Of a DNA stretch of 33,235 nucleotides, positions 1-6,094 are shown one piece after another. This DNA comes from a virus. The translations under genes and the position numbers were made by a program. Every line of letters starts with the position of its first letter. The stretch's first letter is position 1. The notes under the pieces are model-generated. The model was not told where the DNA came from and did no database searches. It saw only the letters and a program-made list of their open reading frames with translations. Location of the stretch: IMG/VR virus record IMGVR_UViG_3300012000_000077, positions 1 to 33,235 of that record; one strand, given 5' to 3'.

Positions 1-28
1 CCGCCCCTGAAAACCATAAGGAGGACAC

Positions 29-229
29 ATGAGTGGAGTTACATACGGACAGTGGTGGGCCCGCATGGCATCGCAAGCTGCCTCGGAAAGCTCACGTGAA
101 TACTACGATCTAAAAACGCAGAGGCTGAAACTTGAAAATCAAAAGCTTAAGGAAGAAATCATTAAGCTTCAGAAAGACAACAAGATTATTGAACGTGAGC
201 AAGAGCTCCAATCGGATCGTTGGGCATGA
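29..229 (+). CDS. small coiled-coil protein, function unknown (66 aa)
   Basis: A strong Shine-Dalgarno AAGGAGG at 19-25 lies 5 bases before the ATG, which fixes the start. The N-terminus carries a WW pair (residues 9-10). Residues about 27-60 form one long charged helix rich in Lys, Glu and Leu with a heptad pattern, so a coiled coil is likely. No catalytic motif is visible. It is the first gene of the rightward operon in view, and its TGA overlaps the next ATG as ATGA. Short coiled-coil proteins of this type occur in phages as packaging or regulatory subunits, but nothing here assigns one of those roles. The 28 bases before it hold only the ribosome binding site and a possible stop (TGA at 8-10) of a preceding gene. 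Confidence 0.75.
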   Translation: MSGVTYGQWWARMASQAASESSREYYDLKTQRLKLENQKLKEEIIKLQKDNKIIEREQELQSDRWA

Positions 230-444
230 GCTTGCTCAACAAGGCGGCGGTTAAACGGAGCGCTTTGGACTTGGCAAACGCCAAGTACAAGGAGCGCAAC
301 AAGACAAGGTTGGAAATGGGTATCGCCCCGTTGAAGGCTCCGCCTTCACGGGTTAGCGGCGAGTTCCTCGAAACCTTTGAAGCCAGAGTGATTGGCTTAC
401 TCAACAGTATGGTCAATGACCATAAGACAGGAGCAACACTATGA
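226..444 (+). CDS. small basic protein, possible histone-fold-like helix at C-terminus (72 aa)
   Basis: The start is taken as the ATG at 226, inside an ATGA overlap with the previous gene; a TTG six bases upstream is less likely. The N-terminal half is basic (Lys/Arg-rich, residues 6-35), compatible with nucleic-acid contact. The second half begins with an RVS motif (about residues 41-43), continues as an amphipathic helix and ends in a short TL-containing tail. Similar short RVS-helix proteins occur in phages and have been likened to single histone-fold DNA-binding units, so a DNA-binding role is possible. That resemblance is from memory and weak. It is coupled to both neighbours by 4-base overlaps. 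Confidence 0.65.
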   Translation: MSLLNKAAVKRSALDLANAKYKERNKTRLEMGIAPLKAPPSRVSGEFLETFEARVIGLLNSMVNDHKTGATL

Positions 445-599
445 GTAAAACAATAACACCAAGGATGGTTCAAGATTGGTTAACTGATGTGGAGGATGTT
501 TCTTATATTTTTGCCGATATAGCCAATGGCAAACTCACACCATCAGAGTTAAAAGAAGATATTTCAATCTATATAGATAACGAAAGGAGCTCACGATGA
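441..599 (+). CDS. small acidic protein, function unknown (52 aa)
   Basis: This gene is short but well supported. Its ATG (441) lies in an ATGA overlap with the previous stop, an AGGAG lies about 6 bases upstream, and its TGA (597-599) overlaps the next ATG in the same way. The product begins MSKTITPRM, is acidic, and contains a TPSELKEDI-type helix start near residues 33-41. The sequence is more AT-rich than its neighbours. No family is recognised and no membrane segment or metal site is visible. Its place between ATGA junctions argues for real translation. Confidence 0.65.
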   Translation: MSKTITPRMVQDWLTDVEDVSYIFADIANGKLTPSELKEDISIYIDNERSSR

Positions 600-1207
600 C
601 ATTAGCTATGGCTGAGTCCATGATCGGGGCTCTGTCCAATCCAAGCAAGATGCCCGGCTGGGGCTGGGGTATCTCCGCACTCAACTGCAACATTGGAACC
701 AAACTAAGGGATGTAATCGATAGCGTATGCGCTGAGTGCTACGCCTTACGCAATCATTACGTCATGAAGAATGTGGTGCAGGCCCACGCCAAACGGCAGC
801 TTGCCTCCAACCGCGATGATTGGGTCGACCTCATGGCGTTTATGATCAACGCCAAATCAAAGAACAAAGGCGGAGACGCCTTCCGTTGGTTTGATTCGGG
901 CGACCTTCAGTCGGTACAATTACTGACAAAGATCTGTCAGGTCTGCGTCAAGACACCCAAGGTAAAGCACTACCTGCCGACCAAGGAATATAAGATTGTG
1001 CAGGATTATGTTCAGGGCGGCGGGGTTATCCCCGACAACCTGTGCATCCGATTGTCAGCTTACATCATTGACGGTCCCCTGCCCCAAGCCTTGGCCCAAC
1101 GCCTCGGCGTACAAACAGCTGTACAACAAGTGCTTGGACTGCCGCATTTGCTGGGACAAATCCACACCCAACGTCAGCTACATCAAGCATTAAGAAAGGA
1201 TACATGA
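596..1207 (+). CDS. GP88-family phage protein with an apparent 3' frameshift
   Basis: The start ATG (596) follows AGGAG (585-589) by 6 bases. The N-terminal 150 residues match the mycobacteriophage 'gene product 88' pattern: a SKMPG segment near residue 17, CAECYALRNHY near 45, and RWFDSGDLQS near 97, followed by a segment resembling an RLSAY motif. Family members normally end with a Cys cluster of the form CxxCxxCW. In this frame that cluster is absent, and residues after about 165 look random. The cluster does occur in the +1 frame at 1128-1193, so an indel or ribosomal frameshift lies near 1080-1135. The family has no firmly known function; the cysteines suggest zinc or iron-sulfur binding. 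Only its place beside two HhH glycosylase-like genes hints at a DNA-related role. Confidence 0.75.
   Translation: MTLAMAESMIGALSNPSKMPGWGWGISALNCNIGTKLRDVIDSVCAECYALRNHYVMKNVVQAHAKRQLASNRDDWVDLMAFMINAKSKNKGGDAFRWFDSGDLQSVQLLTKICQVCVKTPKVKHYLPTKEYKIVQDYVQGGGVIPDNLCIRLSAYIIDGPLPQALAQRLGVQTAVQQVLGLPHLLGQIHTQRQLHQALRKDT
1128..1193 (+). other. displaced GP88 C-terminal Cys motif in the +1 frame
   Basis: Reading codons from 1128 gives KCLDCRICWDKSTPNVSY followed by IKH and a TAA at 1191-1193. This is the kind of Cys-rich tail (CxxCxxC then WD) expected at the end of GP88-family proteins. It is in a different frame from the main ORF, which reads on to TGA 1205-1207. A direct repeat GTACAA (1109-1114 and 1121-1126) lies just upstream and could mark a slippage or deletion point. 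The fragment has no start signal of its own. Confidence 0.6.
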
Positions 1208-1776
1208 TACAACCCATTAACCCTGTTAATGTTACGGACTACCAAAGAGACGATTCAAACCTTCAAGCCTTCTGGATCTTTTGCGTGCTGACTGCCGGCA
1301 AGAACGCCGACACGGCAGCCAAGAAAGTATCCGAGCTGTTGAACCGATTCACCACGCAGAAACCCTTTGAGTACATACGACAGCTTGGGCCCCTCGGTCT
1401 ACGCAACGCCCTGCTTACCGCCAAAAGCGGACAGTATGAGCGGATCTCCCAAGCTTTAATGGAGTCATGCAGCCTGAACTTACGACACGCAACAACTGAT
1501 GAACTGGACGAAGTCTACGGTGTGGGACCCAAGACAGCCAGGTTCTTCATCCTGCATACCAGACCCTTGGTTAGGGTCGCTGTGCTCGACACTCACATCC
1601 TTAAATGGATGAAGAGTGTCGGCGTAGAAGATGTGCCCGAGACATCCCCAACAGACAAAAACGTGTACGAAAAGTATGAGCGTATTTGGCTCACGCTTTA
1701 CCCGTCACACTTCCCCAACTGCACGCCGGCGCAAGCCGACTTGCTTATCTGGAGATTAATGAGCGGACGCGAATGA
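1204..1776 (+). CDS. HhH-GPD DNA glycosylase (EndoIII/Ogg-like)
   Basis: The 190-residue product fits a minimal HhH-GPD base-excision glycosylase. The helix-hairpin-helix VYGVGPKTA (residues 104-112) carries K110 where EndoIII and OGG have the catalytic lysine. VAVLDTHILKW (125-135) supplies D129 at the position of the conserved aspartate. A helical segment before the hairpin fits the usual fold. The C-terminal iron-sulfur Cys loop of EndoIII is absent, so it resembles the cluster-less 'thermostable 8-oxoguanine glycosylase' types found in phages. Its substrate cannot be read from sequence; repair of oxidised bases or handling of modified phage bases is inferred. It is joined by ATGA overlaps on both sides, with GAAAGGA just before the start. 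Confidence 0.8.
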   Translation: MIQPINPVNVTDYQRDDSNLQAFWIFCVLTAGKNADTAAKKVSELLNRFTTQKPFEYIRQLGPLGLRNALLTAKSGQYERISQALMESCSLNLRHATTDELDEVYGVGPKTARFFILHTRPLVRVAVLDTHILKWMKSVGVEDVPETSPTDKNVYEKYERIWLTLYPSHFPNCTPAQADLLIWRLMSGRE

Positions 1777-1985
1777 GATTCTTTTACCACTTCAACAAAC
1801 CCTTATCGACACAACGCAAGGACGTCTGGTGGACCATCCACTACCAGGGTCAATGCGTCCCCGTCAAAGGTTTCGAATGCCGTGTGCCAACACACGACCG
1901 CAAACGAAAATCACAACCCCGTGCAGTTGTCTGGGGCGACGCCCACAGCATCAGCATTCAGGACAACCGCGCAATCATCACATGA
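1773..1985 (+). CDS. small conserved-looking phage protein, unknown (70 aa)
   Basis: The chosen start is the ATG at 1773, within an ATGA overlap with the glycosylase stop. A longer in-frame extension to 1686 would run deep into the glycosylase gene and is rejected. The product starts MRFFYHFNKP, has a VWWTIHYQG strand-like segment (18-26), a basic stretch DRKRKS (near 44-49), and ends with alternating hydrophobic residues. It looks like a small beta-rich protein. No catalytic motif or named family is recognised. Placement between the two HhH genes suggests, but does not show, a shared pathway. Confidence 0.65.
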   Translation: MRFFYHFNKPLSTQRKDVWWTIHYQGQCVPVKGFECRVPTHDRKRKSQPRAVVWGDAHSISIQDNRAIIT

Positions 1986-1996
1986 AGGAAACCCCT

Positions 1997-2212
1997 ATGA
2001 CGACATACGCCATTAAGAACAACCGCAACCTTTGGCTCTCCATCGACGATACCTGGCTCGACCTTGAGGAAGGCATCCGCCAGGACACGATACGCGGCTA
2101 TACCGAGTTGGACGCAGTCAACGAGGATCTGCTTAAATACCAGGACGAGAAGGCCACCATCGCCTACCATCCCTGGCAGTTGGGCCGGACCCGGGAACTG
2201 CTGCTTACATGA
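1997..2212 (+). CDS. small acidic protein, unknown (71 aa)
   Basis: Two starts are possible. ATG 1997 has AGGAA at 1986-1990 with 6-base spacing and gives MTTYAIKNNRNLW. ATG 1982 forms an ATGA overlap like other junctions here but has no ribosome binding site. I prefer 1997. The protein is acidic with a WLDLEEGIRQ segment (residues 20-29) followed by a second helix, and looks all-helical after a short N-terminal strand. Its TGA overlaps the next ATG at 2209-2212. The function is not recognised. Confidence 0.65.
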   Translation: MTTYAIKNNRNLWLSIDDTWLDLEEGIRQDTIRGYTELDAVNEDLLKYQDEKATIAYHPWQLGRTRELLLT

Positions 2213-2853
2213 CTGCCGGCATTAGGGATCTTTACTACAACCTCAAACAATCAGACATCGACAGCTACACCCGTTACTGGGATGAGATCAATCCCAGGGG
2301 AGACAAGATGCGGGAGTTCAAGTTCTGGATGTTCAGCATCTTCGCAGCCAACATGGGCTGGGAGGACAACGTCAAGTGCATGGAAGCTGTCGGTAACCAC
2401 AATGATTGGATCGATAATACAGCCGAATTGGAACGCAGACTGTACAACGCGCGTACCGGGTTATGGCGCAGCAAGGCCAGAGATATCCAGCGCTTCACGC
2501 AGTTGTTTATGCACAAGTACCATACGTTTGTGCGTCAAGCCAACGAGAGCTGTACCGAGTACCGCAACCGCATAGCCGAAACTGTCCCTGGTTTAGGGTT
2601 GGCCAAAGCCAGCTTTGCCATTGGCATGTTGAATCCTAACTGCATGGTCGTCTGCCTGGATCGATTGATCTTGCGTGGAATTCATGCATTAAAAGGACGG
2701 CAGGTAAACAAAACTGAGTACACTAAAATGGAGAACCATTGGACTAGACTCGCCTCTGACTATGATGTTAAACCCTTCATTGCCAGAGAGATATGGTGGA
2801 ACAAGCTTCAAGGCTTTAAGTCCACACGATATTGGAGTAAGACTTTGGAATGA
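2209..2853 (+). CDS. second HhH-GPD-like DNA glycosylase-fold protein
   Basis: This 214-residue protein has a second helix-hairpin-helix signature, VPGLGLAKASFAIGML (126-141), followed by VVCLDRLILRG (147-157), where D151 matches the conserved aspartate of the HhH-GPD superfamily. Aligned on GxG, the lysine (K133) sits one residue later than the catalytic lysine of EndoIII, so lyase chemistry is uncertain. It may be monofunctional, use K133 in a shifted loop, or be non-catalytic. The N-terminal 110 residues are rich in Trp, Tyr and charged helices. It is separated from the first HhH gene by only two small genes and coupled to both neighbours by ATGA overlaps. Confidence is good for the fold and moderate for glycosylase activity. 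Confidence 0.7.
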   Translation: MTAGIRDLYYNLKQSDIDSYTRYWDEINPRGDKMREFKFWMFSIFAANMGWEDNVKCMEAVGNHNDWIDNTAELERRLYNARTGLWRSKARDIQRFTQLFMHKYHTFVRQANESCTEYRNRIAETVPGLGLAKASFAIGMLNPNCMVVCLDRLILRGIHALKGRQVNKTEYTKMENHWTRLASDYDVKPFIAREIWWNKLQGFKSTRYWSKTLE

Positions 2854-3437
2854 GTAATTCCAGATTACTATGGAGGGCAGATAAACAGTATAAGTATTAC
2901 AAAGAAGGAGACATCAAACTAGGCAAAACCCTGGCTGACTTGGCCCACAAACAGACACAAATCCAGGGGCAGAATCTGAGTCATCTTAGCAGAAAGAGCA
3001 AGACGTATTGGATGACCTGGGACGAGTGTAGTGCGTATTACCAAAAGCACTGCAACTATGTTCTGCCCCACGATTGTGAGTTTGGCCACGAGAACTGTTC
3101 CGATACGCCTGGAGGTATCTGTGTTTATTGCACGGCTATGTTCGAGCATATGCGGACACATGAGTCTTCGTTGTTAGCCGCATTCCAAGACGAGAGGATC
3201 CAGGAGATCCTCGGACCGGAGGAGGTCAATGCATACTACAATCGTATGCTTGGCTATGACGCCGATCTTAACCGAGACATCAATAAAAAGCTTCTGGATA
3301 AGAAGTGCATGATTGACCTTCCGTCCAGATACAAAGAACAAGGTAAACAGTTAAAGGATCTGTACGAGGCTTTCAAGGGTCCAAGCCCTATGGTCAGGGC
3401 TAACGATCCTCCAGAACCGCCTTGTAAAGTATTCTAG
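2850..3437 (+). CDS. cysteine-rich protein, possible zinc binder, unknown (195 aa)
   Basis: The start ATG lies in an ATGA overlap at 2850-2853. Between residues 60 and 94 there are six cysteines (60, 68, 76, 83, 91, 94) and histidines 67, 74 and 80, ending in a CVYC pair. This spacing could hold one or two zinc ions. The N-terminus is basic and the C-terminal third is helical and charged, ending in a Pro-rich tail. No named family is recognised. It is the last gene of the rightward operon. Its TAG (3435-3437) overlaps the stop of the opposing late gene through a CTAG palindrome. A nucleic-acid-related role is only a guess from the operon. Confidence 0.7.
   Translation: MSNSRLLWRADKQYKYYKEGDIKLGKTLADLAHKQTQIQGQNLSHLSRKSKTYWMTWDECSAYYQKHCNYVLPHDCEFGHENCSDTPGGICVYCTAMFEHMRTHESSLLAAFQDERIQEILGPEEVNAYYNRMLGYDADLNRDINKKLLDKKCMIDLPSRYKEQGKQLKDLYEAFKGPSPMVRANDPPEPPCKVF
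3434..3437. other. palindromic CTAG shared by two convergent stop codons
   Basis: On the plus strand TAG at 3435-3437 ends the Cys-rich gene. On the minus strand the complement of 3434-3436 is also TAG and ends the Ala/Gly-rich virion gene. The two transcription units therefore meet with a 4-base overlap. No hairpin followed by a T-tract is visible on either side. Confidence 0.9.
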
Positions 3438-4753
3438 AAAAGTCTGCCCGACGGCGAGCGTCGCGACCCACCACCTGCCATGGTGCCAAATCTTCCCGTG
3501 TTCACAAAGAAGCGTGGAGGGGGTCGGACGTTCGCCGTTGTGGTGGATGAAGAGCTAGTGCTCTCCTCATCTTCAGCATCTTTATTTTTTTTAAGCGGCT
3601 TAAAGTCGGGAATATTACTGGCAGACTGAACTCGGTTGGCCTGCTTGGCCACCAGCTCGGCAATCATTCCTTGCGTGTCAGGGTTGCTTAGGAAGGACAT
3701 GATGTCCGGCTCCGGGGCTTTATCCTGAATCCCAATAGGCGCTTTAACCGCCTGCTCCGCCATCGCCACAGACTCGTTGGCCGAAGGTTTGTAAGTATCC
3801 GCGGAAGGCTTGGGCTCAGGCGTCTTGTTGATCTGCTCCTGTTGTTTCTTGCTCAGTTCTTGGAAAGCTTTCTGGAAGTTTGATTCAGTGGCTTCCATGT
3901 TGTTGGCTTTAAGCCAATCGCTTGCTTCATTAATACCAATAGGAGATACTTTTTTAGAGGGTGTGTTATAAGTTGTTACGCCCGCTTGCTTGGGTTCTTG
4001 AGGCCCAAACAAAGCAGCTTTACCGACTTTCTTTATAAAGTTTTTTATGGGTACGCCAGAAAAACCGCCGACTGTGCCCCCAATTACAGCTCCCGCCGGC
4101 ACAGTGAACGGCGCGGCTGGACCGCCTAACGCCCCCAAAGCACCGCCTGCATATGCCCCTGCCTCAGTCCCAGCTGCAGTTGCCGCTAAATCTTCAGCAG
4201 TATCATAAAGCTTCCAGTTTGATTCTGGTTTATTGATTGCTTGCCCAAGATTTTTTCCCTCATCTAAATCTTTACTAATTTCTCCCGCCCGACCGAGTGC
4301 ACTTGCACCTAGAATTAGACCCGATCCTACAGCTCCAAGACCTCGCGCTCCCCCTTTACTTAACAGCCCTTTGCCAAAAGCTTTTGCCCCCTGCCCAAAG
4401 GAACTTCCTTCAACAGCCGCCGTGTTAACGGCAGCTTTACCGGCGGCCTTTGCGGCTGAGCTTGCTTCAGAGGCAACTGCGTCCTTTGTAGCTTTGGCCG
4501 CAAGGTTAGTGGCTACGGACTTTAACTTGGCTCCTTTAGCTTTGGGCGCTGTGGTCTTAGCAGGCTCAGCCTTGGGAACGCTTTGAACCGCGCTCTCTTT
4601 GCTCGCCCACCCGGCCGGCAGCTCGGCTTTTACTTCCTTTATTAAACCCTTTTCAAGCATGTCTCCCAAACGCTTTTGAGTTTCGGAAGGCTGCGTCTTC
4701 AGCCACTCTCTTATTTTAGCTACCTGCTTGTCGCTTGCGGTCATTGTTGCCAT
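3434..4753 (-). CDS. Ala/Gly-rich virion protein, probable internal or ejected protein (439 aa)
   Basis: Residues 1-55 form charged helices. About 55-120 are Ala/Lys-rich low complexity. Residues about 120-250 hold glycine-zipper-like hydrophobic stretches (for example GAYAGGALGALGG and GAVIGGTVGGFSG) that could insert in membranes. The C-terminus is Pro/Ser/Thr-rich and ends with a basic Gly-Ser tail. This layout resembles internal virion or ejection proteins of podoviruses rather than an enzyme. It is the last gene of the leftward late block. The start ATG at 4753 is preceded by AAGGAA about 8 bases away and by a promoter-like element (4766-4793). Assignment rests on composition and context; no family signature is seen. 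Confidence 0.7.
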   Translation of the reverse strand: MATMTASDKQVAKIREWLKTQPSETQKRLGDMLEKGLIKEVKAELPAGWASKESAVQSVPKAEPAKTTAPKAKGAKLKSVATNLAAKATKDAVASEASSAAKAAGKAAVNTAAVEGSSFGQGAKAFGKGLLSKGGARGLGAVGSGLILGASALGRAGEISKDLDEGKNLGQAINKPESNWKLYDTAEDLAATAAGTEAGAYAGGALGALGGPAAPFTVPAGAVIGGTVGGFSGVPIKNFIKKVGKAALFGPQEPKQAGVTTYNTPSKKVSPIGINEASDWLKANNMEATESNFQKAFQELSKKQQEQINKTPEPKPSADTYKPSANESVAMAEQAVKAPIGIQDKAPEPDIMSFLSNPDTQGMIAELVAKQANRVQSASNIPDFKPLKKNKDAEDEESTSSSSTTTANVRPPPRFFVNTGRFGTMAGGGSRRSPSGRLF

Positions 4754-4765
4754 ATGTATTATTCC

Positions 4766-4793
4766 TTTTTAGCTACTGTCAACTATTAGTCAA
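4766..4793 (-). promoter_or_regulatory. possible sigma70-like promoter A
   Basis: Read on the minus strand, TTGACT (4788-4793) is followed after 16 bases by TAAAAA (4766-4771), in the 42-base gap before the gene starting at 4753. The gap shares ATTGAC-N10-CAGTAG with the gaps at 6054-6094 and 28459-28491. The -10 match is poor, so it is mainly supported by that similarity. A second TTGACA inside the spacer is an alternative -35. Confidence 0.35.
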
Positions 4794-4795
4794 TA

Positions 4796-4942
4796 TTATC
4801 GCTTGCCTAGCCCACGGCGAGCTCTTGCTTGAAACTCTTTCTTTCCGTATTTTTTGCGACCAATCCAGGCGGCCAAGGCTCGAGGATCCTGCGCCCCTTG
4901 CTTATCCAGCTTGTTGACCAGCTTCTTATACTTGGAAATCAT
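4796..4942 (-). CDS. small basic protein, unknown (48 aa)
   Basis: This ORF is short but well placed. Its ATG (4942) overlaps the stop of the upstream 54-aa gene as ATGA, an AAGGAA lies about 10 bases upstream, and it ends at TAA 4796-4798 just before the promoter-like gap. The product is very basic, starts MISKYKKLVNKLDKQG and contains a DPRALAAWIGRKKYGKKEF segment (residues 19-37). Small proteins with a DPxALAAWIGRKKYG pattern recur in podovirus late regions, as far as I recall, without known function. Binding to DNA or to virion proteins would fit the charge. Confidence 0.65.
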   Translation of the reverse strand: MISKYKKLVNKLDKQGAQDPRALAAWIGRKKYGKKEFQARARRGLGKR

Positions 4943-5103
4943 TTTTGTTTCTGTTCCTTCTCCCATTGATCGTCGTCGCCGTCTTCGTCTTTATCCTTAA
5001 ACGCCCAGGGCATACGACTGCCCGGGTGCTTGGAAAGAAGCCAGTCGGTTTCTGGGTGCTCTTCGCGGGCAATTTGTCTTGGCTTTCTTTTCTTGCCGGC
5101 CAT
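4939..5103 (-). CDS. small charged protein with acidic tail, unknown (54 aa)
   Basis: ATG at 5103 lies two bases after the TAG of the glucosaminidase gene, and TGA (4939-4941) overlaps the next ATG. The product begins with a basic stretch (MAGKKRKPRQIAREE), has a central WLLSKHPGSRMPWAF segment (21-35), and ends in an acidic-then-lysine tail (DKDEDGDDD followed by KEQKQK). The tail looks disordered. No ribosome binding site is obvious, so translation may be coupled to the upstream gene. Family and function are not recognised. The plus-strand frame over this stretch looks like a membrane protein but is a shadow. Confidence 0.6.
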   Translation of the reverse strand: MAGKKRKPRQIAREEHPETDWLLSKHPGSRMPWAFKDKDEDGDDDQWEKEQKQK

Positions 5104-5105
5104 GA

Positions 5106-6053
5106 CTACCCGTTAAAGAACCCCGGGAACTTGTATTTGACTGGCTGTTCATAATCAAAAGTCGGTTTATTTAGGCTGTTGGCGTAATCAGAGAGCATCA
5201 TGTTGGTTGCGTTTGACCCGGCTGAGTCTCCTGCCCCGGCAAAACCAGAAAGCAGTTCCGCCAAGCCGCTCATAATATCCATGCCCTTACCGGCCATACC
5301 GGCAGGTTCCGCACTCTTGCTCATCATAGCTCCTCGACTAGGACTGCTAGAAGACATCAGATTATCTCCGAATGGAGTCTTTCCTTCAGTGCCCCCATCG
5401 GGTGTCCTTTTTTTAAACCAATCAATTACATCCCCTGTTGCGTCCCGACCATTAGGCGACATGGCATTAGCCACCGAAGTATTTGGGTCCAACGGTTTAT
5501 CCATTTGGGCCGCACCTTTTTTAAAGGAGAAGCCGGGCACGCCACCTTCAGGCTGTTCGGCTGTCCTGTTCCCTGGAGGCATCGACCCTTTGATCTCAGG
5601 CAATAACCTGTCCACGCTCTTCATTGCACCCATGATAGAGCCTGAGTATTCGCTGGGGTTTGTTGTGGCGTAACCGGACGTGGCCAACGCATTGGCAAAC
5701 CCCATTGGATCTTTCTGCCCGCGCACATTCTTATACCGATCGGTGGACAGAAAGTTACCGTATTCGTCCGCGTAGTGATTGATGTCATTGAACTTTTTAA
5801 AGTTAGCCTCGGTGTTAATGACCTTTCCGTTTACGGTTTCTTTTGTCGGCATGCGGACGGACGGTCCGTTCTTCCATTCTTTAATTCCACCGAAGTTGTT
5901 TGCTGCTTTGGACAGCTTGCTTGTCCCCCATCCGGACTCCATCGCCCACTGAGCTATGACTGCGTTGCTGGGAACCCCTAATCTTGCGGCTACGCGCTCG
6001 GCTGGCACCACTGCTTGTCGGATAAAATCGATTTGCTCTTGTCTTGTAGCCAT
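5106..6053 (-). CDS. virion peptidoglycan hydrolase, glucosaminidase (FlgJ-like) domain
   Basis: Residues about 5-150 match the endo-beta-N-acetylglucosaminidase family: NAVIAQWAMESGWGTSKLSK (30-49) with E39 at the catalytic Glu position, NNFGGIK (52-58) as the usual following motif, then a YADEYGNFLS segment and a GYATTNPSEYSGSI-type segment closing the domain. Residues 150-315 are low-complexity, Gly/Ser/Met-rich and probably structural. Location between the giant virion protein and other internal protein genes suggests a particle-borne enzyme that opens the cell wall during DNA entry, not the lysis enzyme. The gene is followed after two bases by a tiny gene. No clear ribosome binding site precedes the start; a promoter-like element lies immediately upstream. 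Confidence 0.85.
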   Translation of the reverse strand: MATRQEQIDFIRQAVVPAERVAARLGVPSNAVIAQWAMESGWGTSKLSKAANNFGGIKEWKNGPSVRMPTKETVNGKVINTEANFKKFNDINHYADEYGNFLSTDRYKNVRGQKDPMGFANALATSGYATTNPSEYSGSIMGAMKSVDRLLPEIKGSMPPGNRTAEQPEGGVPGFSFKKGAAQMDKPLDPNTSVANAMSPNGRDATGDVIDWFKKRTPDGGTEGKTPFGDNLMSSSSPSRGAMMSKSAEPAGMAGKGMDIMSGLAELLSGFAGAGDSAGSNATNMMLSDYANSLNKPTFDYEQPVKYKFPGFFNG

Positions 6054-6061
6054 ATATTTAT

Positions 6062-6089
6062 ATTCTAATTACTTGCAACTTCTGGTCAA
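6062..6089 (-). promoter_or_regulatory. possible sigma70-like promoter B
   Basis: On the minus strand TTGACC (6084-6089) and TAGAAT (6062-6067) are 16 bases apart in the 41-base gap upstream of the glucosaminidase gene. The -10 has one mismatch to TATAAT. The spacer carries AAGTAA at the same distance as CAGTAG in elements A and C. Only 8 bases separate the -10 from the ATG, so the transcript would be nearly leaderless. Confidence 0.45.
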
Positions 6090-6094
6090 TAATC

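Noticed and set aside
996-1193. Plus-strand ORF of 65 aa starting MCRIMF as a separate gene
   Set aside because: It lies inside the GP88-family gene, has no ribosome binding site, and only its last part looks real. Best explained as the frameshifted tail.
3449-3463. Hairpin CGACG-GCGAG-CGTCG as a terminator between convergent blocks
   Set aside because: Stem is only 5 bp, inside a coding region, with no T-tract on either strand.
4233-4586. Plus-strand Ala/Pro-rich 117-aa ORF
   Set aside because: Complement of the Ala/Gly low-complexity virion gene; typical stop-free antisense artefact.
4945-5154. Plus-strand ORF with a hydrophobic N-terminus (LLPLIVVAVFVFIL) that looks like a holin or small membrane protein
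   Set aside because: It is antisense to the two tiny minus-strand genes, which have ATGA coupling and sit in the late operon. The hydrophobic run is the complement of their Asp/Glu/Lys codons.
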